DNA of 13,984 bases from Sphingobacteriales bacterium (GTDB lineage Bacteria > Bacteroidota > Bacteroidia > Chitinophagales > UBA2359): assembly GCA_016718845.1 (NCBI GenBank), contig JADKCK010000105.1, forward strand, positions 1-13,984. Direction: 5' to 3'. Shown piece after piece: positions 1-8,291 of this stretch. The notes under the pieces were generated by a model, which saw only the letters and a program-made list of their open reading frames with translations, had not been told where the DNA came from and made no database searches. The translations under genes and the position numbers were made by a program. Within the stretch, counting starts at the first letter, position 1, and each line of letters starts with the position of its first letter.

Positions 1-3000
1 TGGGATAATGGCACAGCAAGTGCAAGCATCACCCCAACCACCAACACCGCCGGAAACACCACCTACACCGTAACCGTAACCAACGCAAGCGGTTGTACCG
101 ATACAGAAAGTATAAGCGTAACAGTGAATAACTGGCCAACCGCCACCATCGCCGGCACCACTACCTATTGTGTAGGCGATGCTGCGAGTACCTTAACAGC
201 AAGCGGTGGCGGTACTTATTTGTGGGATAACGGCACCGCAAGTGCAAGCATCACCCCAACCACCAACACCGCAGGAAGCACGACTTATACCGTAACCGTA
301 ACCAACGCAAGCGGTTGTACGGATATCGAAACGGTGAGCGTAACGATTAATAATTGTGGTTGCAACAATCCCGCATCGGCAAGTATAACGCCTGTTAGTG
401 GGTCTGTATGTGGCACCAATCCACAAACGTTGAGTATTACATTAAGCGGCGGAGCAACATCTGCGACAATCAGCAGCGACGGTGGTGGTAGTTTATCTGT
501 CACCAACATTAGTGCCTCGGGCGATGTAATTTACACACCAAGTGCTACCGATTTTGGTAATACGATTACCATCACCATCACCACCAACGACCCCGACGGA
601 GCAGGTGTTTTGTGCAACAGTTTCACCACAACAGCGAGCGTAACAATCAATACATCACCCGCCGCGAGCATCAGTGGCACCACTACCTATTGTGTAGGCG
701 ATGCGGCGAGTAGCTTAACAGCAAGCGGTGGCGGCACCTATTTGTGGGATAATGGCACAGCAGGTGCAAGCATCACCCCATCAACAACCACTGCAGGAAG
801 CACGACTTATACAGTAACCGTCACCAATGCAAGCGGTTGTACGGATACAGAGAGTGTGGGTGTAACGGTGAGCAATTGCGGTTGCAACAATCCCGCATCG
901 GCAAGTATAACACCTGCTAGTGGGTCTGTTTGCGGCACCAATCCACAAACATTTACGATTACATTAAGTGGCGGAGCAACATCTGCGACAATCAGCAGCG
1001 ACGGTAGTGGTAGTTTATCTGTCACCAACATTAGTGCCTCGGGCGATGTAATTTACACGCCAAGTGCTACCGATTTTGGCAATACCATTACTATCACAAT
1101 CGTCACCAACGACCCCGACGGAACAGGTGTTTTGTGTAGTAGTTTTACGACAACAGCGAGCGTAACGGTCAACGCCACTCCGACCGCGAGCATCAGTGGC
1201 ACCACTACCTATTGTGTAGGCGATGCGGCGAGTAGCTTAACAGCAAGCGGTGGCGGCACCTATTTGTGGGATAATGGCACAGCAGGTGCAAGCATCACCC
1301 CATCAACAACCACTGCTGGAAGCACGACTTATACAGTAACCGTCACCAACGCAAGCGGTTGTACGGATACGGAAAGTGTGAGCGTAACATACATAATTGT
1401 GGGTTGAATAATCCCACCGCCAAGTATAACGCCTGCTAGTGGGTCTGTTTGGGACCAATCCACAAACATTTATTACATTAAGCGGCGGAGCAACATCTGC
1501 GACAATCAGCAGCGACGGTAGTGGTAGTTTATCTGTCACCAACATTAGTGCCGGCGATGTAATTTCACACCAGCGACCGCCGGAAACACCATCCCTTCAC
1601 CAACGGAACAGGGGTTTTGTGTAGTAGTTTCACAACAGCGAGCGTAACGGTCAACGCCTCACCCACAGCGAGCATCAGTGGCACCACTACCTATTGTGTA
1701 GGCGATGCGGCGAGTAGCTTAACAGCAAGTGGTGGCGGCACCTATTTGTGGGATAATGGCACAGCAGGTGCGAGCATCACTGCATCAACCACTACGGCAG
1801 GAAACACTACTTATACGGTAACGGTCACTAATGCAAGCGGTTGTACCGATACGGAAAGTGTGGGTGTAACGGTGAATAACTCGCCAACCGCCACCATCAC
1901 CGGCACCACTACCTATTGTGTAGGCGATGCGGCGAGTACCTTAACGGCAACTGGCGGAAGTACCTATTTGTGGGATAATGGCACAGCAAGTGCAAGCATC
2001 ACCCCAACCACCAACACCGCAGGAAACACCACTTACACCGTAACCGTAACCAACGCAAGCGGTTGTACGGATATCGAAAGTGTAAGTATAACAATGAATA
2101 ACTCGCCAACCGCCACCATCTGGCACCACACCATTGTTTAGGCGATGCGGCGAGTACCTTAACGGCAACTGGCGGAAGTACCTATTTGTGGGATAATGGC
2201 ACAGCAAGTGCAAGCATCACCCCAACCACCAACACCGCCGGAAACACCACCTACACCGTAACCGTAACCAACGCAAGCGGTTGTACCGATACCGAAAGTA
2301 TAAGCGTAACGGTGAGTGCCTCGCCCACCACCACCATAACTGGCACCAATACCTATTGTTTGGGCGATGCGGCAAGCTCATTAACTGCCTCGGGCGGAAG
2401 TGTTTATTTGTGGGATAACGGCACAGCAAGTGCAAGCATCACCCCAACCACCAACACCGCCGGAAACACCACCTACACAGTAACTGTAACCAACGCAAGC
2501 GGTTGTACAGATACCGAAAGCGTAAGCGTAACAGTGAATAATTCGCCAACCGCCACCATCACCGGCACCAATACCTATTGTGTGGGCGATGCGGCAAGTA
2601 CCTTAACGGCAAGTGGTGGCGGCACCTATTTGTGGGATAATGGCACAGCAGGTGCAAGCATCACCCCATCAACTACTACGGCAGGAGGCACTACTTACAC
2701 AGTTACGGTCACTAATGCAGGCGGTTGTACGGATACGGAGAGTGTGAGCGTAACGGTCAACGCCTCACCCACAGCGAGCATCAGTGGCACCACTACCTAT
2801 TGTGTAGGCGATGCGGCGAGTAGCTTAACCGCCTCGGGTGGAAGTACTTATTTGTGGGATAACGGCACAGCAAGTGCAAGCATCACCCCAACCACTAATA
2901 CCGCTGGAAACACTACCTACACCGTAACCGTCACCAACGCAAGCGGTTGTACCGATACGGAAAGTGTGGGTGTAACGGTGAGCAATTGCGGTTGCAACAA

Positions 3001-4329
3001 TCCCGCATCGGCAAGTATAACACCTGTTAGTGGGTCTGTTTGCGGCACCAATCCACAAACATTTGCGATTACATTAAGTGGCGGAGCAACATCTGCGACA
3101 ATCAGCAGCGACGGTAGTGGTAGTTTATCTGTCACCAACATTAGTGCCTCGGGCGATGTAATTTACACGCCAAGTGCTACCGATTTTGGTAATACGATTA
3201 CCATCACCATCACCACCAACGACCCCGACGGAGCAGGTATTTTGTGTAACAGTTTCACCACGACGGCAAGTGTAACAATCAATACATCACCAACCGCCAC
3301 GATAACCGGCACCACTACCTATTGTGTAGGCGATGCGGCGAGTAGCTTAACGGCAAGCGGTGGCGGCACCTATTTGTGGGATAATGGCACAGCAGGTGCA
3401 AGCATCACCCCATCAACAACCACTGCTGGAAGCACGACTTATACAGTTACGGTCACTAATGCAGGCGGTTGTACGGATACAGAGAGTGTGGGTGTAACGG
3501 TGAGTAATTGCGGTTGTAATAATCCTGCATTGGCAAGTATAACACCTGCTAGTGGGTCTGTTTGCGGCACCACTCCACAAACATTTACGATTACATTAAG
3601 TGGCGGAGCAACATCTGCGACAATCAGCAGCGATGGTTCGGGTAGTTTATCTGTCACCAACATTAGTGCCTCGGGCGATGTAATTTACACGCCAAGTGCT
3701 ACCGATTTTGGCAATACCATTACTATCACAATCGTCACCAACGACCCCGACGGAATAGGTGTTTTGTGTAGTAGTTTTACGACAACAGCAAGTGTAGTTG
3801 TGGGTGCATCACCAACCGCCACCATAACCGGCACCAATACCTATTGTGTGGGCGATGCGGCAAGTACCTTAACTGCCTCGGGCGGCGGTACTTATTTGTG
3901 GGATAATGGCACAGCAGGTGCGAGCATTACCCCATCAACTACTACGGCAGGAGCCACTACTTATACGGTAACGGTAACAGCTGCCAATGGTTGTACAGAT
4001 ACGGAGAGTGTGGGTGTAACGGTGAGTAATTGCGGTTGTAATAATCCTGCATTGGCAAGTATAACACCTGCTAGTGGGTCTGTTTGCGCACCAATCCACA
4101 AACATTTGCGATTACATTAAGTGGCGGAGCAACATCTGCGACAATCAGCAGCGACGGTAGTGGTAGTTTATCTGTCACCAACATTAGTGCCTCGGGCGAT
4201 GTAATTTACACGCCAAGTGCTACCGATTTTGGTAATACCATTACTATCACAATCGTCACCAACGACCCGGACGGGGCAGGTGTTTTGTGTAGTAGTTTCA
4301 CGACAACAGCGAGTATAAATGTGGAAGGT
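1..4329 (+). repeat. Array of 222-bp A modules and 300-bp B modules
   Basis: Module starts: A1 before 1 (partial), A2 133, B1 355, A3 655, B2 877, A4 1177, B3 1398, A5 1659, A6 1881, A7 2103, A8 2321, A9 2543, A10 2765, B4 2987, A11 3287, B5 3509, A12 3809, B6 4031, ending at 4329. Intact A modules are exactly 222 bp and intact B modules exactly 300 bp. The exceptions are the frame-broken copies: A4 is short by 1, B3 by 39, A7 by 4 and B6 by 1. Each unit is a whole number of codons (74 and 100), so copies can be gained or lost in frame. A modules resemble the Ig-like domains commonly found in CHU_C proteins; B modules are probably also beta-sandwich domains but I cannot name the family. Copies are very similar at nucleotide level, implying recent duplication or homogenisation. 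Confidence 0.95.
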
Positions 4330-5832
4330 TTGCCCACTGCCGATGCTGGCGCAGAGGCAACTATTGATTGTATTAATACATCGGTTAGCATCGGAACACC
4401 AGCAATAGCGGGTAACATTTATGCTTGGTCGCCTAACATTGGCGGCATCAATCCAACATCGGCGATTACTACTGTGAGCGATTTGGCATCCACCCAAATT
4501 TATACACTAACGGTCACTAATGCAAGCGGTTGTACCGCAACTGACCAAGTAACCGTAGCGGTGATTGAACTTCCAACGGCTCCTTTGGTGAGTGGTTTGA
4601 ACAATCCGTATTGCGTGGGCGAAGCGGTTGATGTATTAACTGCCACACCAAGCCAAGGCGGTACTATTACGTGGTATGGAAACACAGATTTAACTTTGGT
4701 TTTAGGAACGGGAACTAACTATACACCACCAACTGGGGTTCAAGCAGGTACTGTATCGTATTGGGTTGCCGAAGCGGCAAATGGTTGTGTAGGCACAGCA
4801 ACACAAGTAGATGTGGTGTTTGAAATTTGTGTAAGTTGTAATGTGGCAGCACCAACAGGTATAACAACCGCCCTTACAACATGCGAAGGAACCGCCAATA
4901 CAACGGCTTTTGAGGTAACAAACAACGACCCCAATGCAACTATTTATTGGTATGATGCAGATGGTACGGAAGTAGGAACAGGCAATACCTTTGTTCCGAT
5001 TGTTGCTGGAAATTATACGGCAGTGGCAGTGAGCAATGACAATCCAAATTGTGTAAGTACAGCAATAACAACCATTTTAACCGAAACTAACTTGGGCGAT
5101 GCAGGCTTTGTGTATGACAATGATACCTATTGTCAAGGCACAACCAACATTACCCCAACCATTACGGGTACAAGTGGTGGCACTTTCTCGGCAACAGGTG
5201 GCTTGGTAATAAACCCATTAACAGGCGAGTTTGATGCAACAATACCTGGCACATTTACCATTACGTATCAAGTTACAGGTAATTGCACAGCAACTAATAC
5301 CTTTGTGGTGACAATAGTGCCAAGCATTGTTATTGCTATTAGTGGCGATGCGGTGTTAACTTTGGGTGAAAGCACACAACTAGTAGCCAGTGGGGCGACC
5401 TCTTATATTTGGTCAAGTGACCCAACGTTAAGTTGTACAAATTGTGCAAATCCGATTGCTACGCCCACGCAAACTACCACCTATACGGTACAAACAGCCG
5501 GCGAAGAATGTGCCGAACCAGCAACAATAACAGTTGTTGTTAATCCTATCGAACCTAAACTTATTGTACCGAATGCTTTTTCGCCAAACAACGATGGTAC
5601 GAATGATGTATTCCGTGCCACTTCTACGGGCGGATTACCTGAAACCTTTGAACTGATGATTTACGACCGTTGGGAAACAAAGTTATACGAAGCAAGTAAC
5701 ATAACTTTGGGTTGGGATGGCACTTATAAGGGTTTTGATTGCGAATTAGGTGTATATGTGTTTAGTATAAAATACAATTTTACAGGCAACACAACCAAGT
5801 ATTTATCTGGCAACCTAACACTTGTGAGATAA
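1..5832 (+). CDS. Giant Ig-like repeat surface protein with T9SS type B sorting domain (5' partial, frame broken)
   Basis: This is the 3' part of a very large secreted protein, open from base 1 with no start in the window. It reads 12 A modules (74 aa; TTYCVGD near the start, YLWDNGT mid-module, SGCTDTES near the end) and 6 B modules (100 aa; opening CGCNNPA, then SGGATSATISSDG). Five diverged Ig-like domains follow (4330-4569, 4570-4836, 4837-5091, 5092-5325, 5326-5550). The C-terminal sorting domain begins at 5551 and the stop is TAA at 5830-5832. The frame changes near 1388-1400, inside 1398-1658, near 2122-2160 and at about 4088, where one G of tgcggcacc is missing. Homology continues across each break, so I treat these as probable sequence errors. 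Each A module has two cysteines and each B module four, suggesting disulfides in an exported protein. The likely role is a cell-surface or secreted adhesin; the ligand is unknown. A terminator follows 45 bases after the stop. Confidence 0.9.
133..4329 (+). repeat. Higher-order duplication: A-B-A-B-A-B block at 133-1658 and again at 2765-4329
   Basis: The two blocks are offset by 2632 bp (B1 355 to B4 2987; B2 877 to B5 3509; B3 1398 to B6 4031, offset 2633). Subtype markers match by position. B1 and B4 share TPVSGS, ITITTNDPDG and CNSF. B2 and B5 share TPASGS, ITIVTNDPDG and CSSF. The A modules inside each block follow the same order: one GTASASITPTTNTAG type, then two GTAGASITPSTTTAG type. 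Modules A5-A9 separate the two blocks. This points to segmental duplication of about 1.57 kb rather than independent expansion of each module. Confidence 0.8.
5551..5829 (+). other. T9SS type B C-terminal sorting domain (CHU_C / gliding-motility C-terminal domain)
   Basis: The last 93 codons carry the hallmarks of this family: IVPNAFSPNNDGTNDVF at the start, then FELMIYDRWETKLYE, GWDGTYKG, LGVYVFSIKY and a short terminal strand ending in LTLVR. In the family this domain directs cargo through the type IX secretion system across the outer membrane. It therefore predicts that the upstream repeats are exported and either attached to the cell surface or released. Its length and motif order look complete, so the carboxyl end of this gene is intact. 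Confidence 0.95.
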
Positions 5833-5876
5833 GCATAATTTGATTAGTGTTATTGTTTATTGTATGTAATTAGTGT

Positions 5877-5924
5877 AAAAAAACCATCGGGAAGCACCTA
5901 TTAGGTACTTCCCGATGGTTTTTT
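5877..5924 (+). terminator. Rho-independent terminator after the Ig-like repeat gene
   Basis: An 11-bp perfect stem (ccatcgggaag at 5884-5894 with cttcccgatgg at 5908-5918) extends through one c/a mismatch into a further acct/aggt stem around a three-base loop (att, 5900-5902). Six T follow at 5919-5924 and seven A precede at 5877-5883, so the A/T tails also pair. It lies 45 bases after the stop codon. The A run on the left means it could also act on the minus strand, but no minus-strand gene points at it. Confidence 0.92.
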
Positions 5925-5988
5925 ATAGCAATACTAAACTAAATTTTGCCTGATAAACGTTTTGAGTGTTTATTTTTTTGTTTAATGG

Positions 5989-6018
5989 TTGATTATTGTG
6001 CTAAGTTAACTAATTTTG
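5989..6018 (+). promoter_or_regulatory. Candidate Bacteroidota promoter for the glycosyltransferase gene
   Basis: TAATTTTG at 6011-6018 matches the Bacteroidota -7 consensus TAnnTTTG exactly. A TTG at 5989-5991 lies 19 bases upstream, the expected distance for the -33 element. The predicted transcript would have a 5' leader of about 140 bases before the ATG at 6165. Short AT-rich motifs like this also occur by chance, so confidence is moderate. Confidence 0.5.
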
Positions 6019-6164
6019 CTTCGCGTTTGGGGATGTGTTTTTATTAGCACCTATTAAATTGTTTAAAAAAAAATACCTAAACTGTTCGCTACTTTAAACC
6101 CGTTATACCGAATTTATTTTACTGAATAAGTTAATGTGGCAATGAAAGAAATGTAAGAATTAAT

Positions 6165-8066
6165 ATGCTGAAAAAATTTGTTAAATCACTGGGATTTATG
6201 TTAAAACGTCCCTTGTATGTATTTTTATTTTTTATGATTATTGTATCACTATTATACATCAATACAGTTATAAATAAATATACATTAGATGATAATTTTG
6301 TTGTAAATGATAAAACAGCACAAGGCATTGGCGCTATCCCCGATATTTTTACCTCAAAGTATGTTATTCGCGACAAGGTGGGTCAAGCGTATGGATACCG
6401 CCCCATTGTGCTAGTTTTTTTTGCCGCTTGAAGCAACCTTTTTGGGCAAAGCATCAGTAAGTCATATGCGTAAAACTTATTGCTATATCTTTTTACGGCT
6501 TTTTTATTGTATTATTTACTATTGTATTTTTGGGGCGATGAAAATCAATACATAGCATTACTAACTACCCTACTATTTATTGTTTTGCCCGTACATACCG
6601 AAGTAGTTGCAAGTGCCAAATCCCGCGACGAACTGCTTGCCTTTTTTTTGCCTTACTTTCGTGGCATACCTACAAGCAGTTTATAAACCGCACCAAACCA
6701 TGTACGTACCATTAGCAGCTATCCTGTTTTTGTGTGCCTGTATGTCAAAACCAACCATGATCCCGCTAACTTTGCTTATACCATTTAGCTTTTATTGGTT
6801 TGGTAAAGCAAACAAAAAACAAGTAGTTACTATTACACTTAGTTTGTTGTTGATGTTTGTAACAATGTATGGTTTAAATAACCTAATAGACAGTCAAGAT
6901 AACATTGCTGGACGAACATTTTTGTTTTTCGAAAACCCACTTTTTTACGATAAAAACATACTACATCGCACCGCTACCGGATTTTACTGTTTGGCTAAAT
7001 ATCTACAACTATTAATATTTCCACAACATTTACTATATTATTACGGATACAACCAAATACCCATTGTAGATTGGCGCAATTGGGTAGCTATTGGTAGTTT
7101 GTTTGTTCATTTCGGATTATTAATAGGCGCTTTTGTTTATCGCAAAAAACGCATTTTGTCGTTTGGCATTTTATATTACTTAGCCAATATTGCCATGTTT
7201 GCTAATATCGTAAAACCCGGACCAGGCATTATTGCCGAGCGTTTTTTATACATTGGCTCGTTGGGTTTTGTATTGTATTGGCTTATGTTTTTGTGCAAAT
7301 TTACCAAAGATACGAGCTTACCGCAAAATAACTATCGCTACTATTGCGTTTAGTATACTTGTTGTTTGGCGCACGCACCATTATACGTAATGGCACCGGT
7401 ACAACGATTTAACCCTATTTAGCTACGATATGCCACAACTTAACAATCGTTTAAAGCAAAATAGTTGTATGCTTTGGTGCTTTAGTAGCCACTAAAATGC
7501 CACTGACCTGCCCTTAGCCGAAAAACACTACAAACAAGCATTACTTATTTAAGATAAATATTATATTGTTTGGAATAATTTAGGCTACTTGCACCTACTC
7601 AAACCGCCCTAACGATGCCTTAACTATTTTTGAAAAAGCACTACAGATTAACCCCAATGCACACGAGGTAACGTATAATATAGCACAAACAGCCGAGCTA
7701 TTACAAGACATACCCAAAGCCATTTCGTTTTACCAAAAAACCATACAACTCAACCCCAAAGCCAAACAATCCGAAGAAGCATTTACAAAACTTCACCAAA
7801 TCTTTACAATAGATAATAATGTAGCCGCAATTATCCAAAACTTACAACAAGCCATACAATATTACCCCAAAAACCTGCAATTTTACGATTATTTAGCCAC
7901 CGCATATTATGCCAATGGGCAACAACAACAAGCCGTAAACGTTTGGGAAACCATTTTCGCCCTTGCCCCTCAAAATCAAACACTTATCTTTAAATTGGCT
8001 CGTGCCAACGAAGAATTAGGAAACACCGAAAAAGCAACTTATTACAACAATCTAATAAAAAAATAA
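6165..8066 (+). CDS. TMTC-like membrane GT-C glycosyltransferase with C-terminal TPR repeats (frame broken)
   Basis: This is probably a polytopic inner-membrane glycosyltransferase using a lipid-linked sugar. The first segment has a membrane helix followed by YTLDDNFVVND (residues about 39-49, acidic DD in the first loop) and YGYRP (76-80). The next segments give NLLLYLFTAFLLYY, VLPVHTEVVASAKSRDELL, MSKPTMIPL, a helix-rich stretch, IIAERFLYIGSLGF and RTIIRN then NDLTLFSYD. From about 7500 to the stop at 8064-8066 it reads as TPR repeats, for example FEKALQINPNAHEVTYNIAQ and KTIQLNPKAK; 7614-8066 is one clean frame. This order matches the TMTC / bacterial TPR-glycosyltransferase family, and about 630 aa fits. 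Frame breaks lie near 6429, 6470, 6645 (a T run) and several times in 7330-7613. In eukaryotes TMTC enzymes O-mannosylate cadherin domains; the substrate here is unknown. No clear ribosome binding site precedes the ATG. Confidence 0.72.
7500..8066 (+). other. TPR repeat region of the TMTC-like protein
   Basis: Bases 7614-8066 form one uninterrupted 150-codon stretch without an internal ATG start, which is why it is easy to miss. It has the helical, Ala/Gln/Leu-rich pattern of tetratricopeptide repeats: FEKALQINPNAHE, AISFYQKTIQLNPKAK, LQQAIQYYPKN, YLATAYYANGQQQQAVNVWE and LARANEELGNTEKA. About 110 bases before it continue the TPR pattern in other frames (LAEKHYKQALLI, then NNLGYLHL). These repeats usually bind protein partners or the acceptor substrate outside the membrane. 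Confidence 0.75.
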
Positions 8067-8287
8067 AACACATCAACAGCTCGCGCCCGCTTGACGCGGA
8101 AAATGTCTTTTGGGGGTGATGATTGGCTTACCCTGATGGCACAGCCTCTGGCACCCCACAGCACTATAAAACAGCAACCCCACATATCTACCTACTAGCA
8201 GTTCTTAATCACACTATCAAATACAGTTTAAATACATTAATTTATAACATAGGTTAAAATGATTACTACTTTTAAAAATACTTACGA
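8067..8287. other. Short intergenic region upstream of the SprB-repeat gene
   Basis: The region is 221 bases. The left half is GC-richer and the right half is AT-rich, as expected of a promoter region. I found no convincing TAnnTTTG promoter with a properly spaced TTG, and no strong hairpin terminator for the upstream gene. The only structure I can point to is a 10-codon ORF touching the next start codon. Confidence 0.5.
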
Positions 8288-8291
8288 ATGA
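8259..8291 (+). other. Possible 10-codon leader ORF overlapping the next start codon
   Basis: ATG at 8259 opens a peptide MITTFKNTYE whose TGA stop (8289-8291) overlaps the ATG of the SprB-repeat gene (8288-8290) in an ATGA arrangement. Such overlaps can couple translation. With no ribosome binding site visible, and an ORF this short expected by chance, it is only a possibility. Confidence 0.2.

Larger units (their letters stand above)
5833..6164. other. AT-rich intergenic region between the repeat protein and the membrane glycosyltransferase
   Basis: This stretch has no supported gene. It is much richer in A and T than the repeat gene to its left. It holds the hairpin terminator at 5877-5924 and a candidate promoter at 5989-6018. 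I see no tRNA, no convincing small RNA and no operator-like palindrome in the remainder. Confidence 0.75.

Noticed and set aside
285..3663. A recurring 74-codon minus-strand ORF found at the same place in several B modules (285-509, 807-1031, 2917-3141, 3439-3663)
   Set aside because: These are antisense shadows of the repeated module, identical because the module is repeated. They have no start signals, no domain and no independent support.
1..4329. CRISPR array or satellite DNA
   Set aside because: The repeats are 222 and 300 bp, contiguous and protein-coding in one frame, with no short repeats separated by unique spacers.
4084..5832. A separate gene starting at ATG 4084
   Set aside because: The ATG-like start falls inside a B module and arises only because one G is missing near 4088. 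The protein before and after the break is one continuous B module.
6131..6376. An 81-codon minus-strand ORF opposite the start of the glycosyltransferase
   Set aside because: It is antisense to a recognisable coding segment (LDDNFVVND, YGYRP) and shows no recognisable domain or promoter.
6600..6660. Programmed ribosomal frameshift at the T run near 6645
   Set aside because: Several other breaks in the same gene lack a slippery site or a stimulatory structure, so sequence error at a homopolymer is the simpler explanation.
8080..8160. Possible hairpin or terminator in the GC-richer part of the second intergenic region
   Set aside because: Only short four-base complementary stretches (cgcg) were found, with no T run after them.
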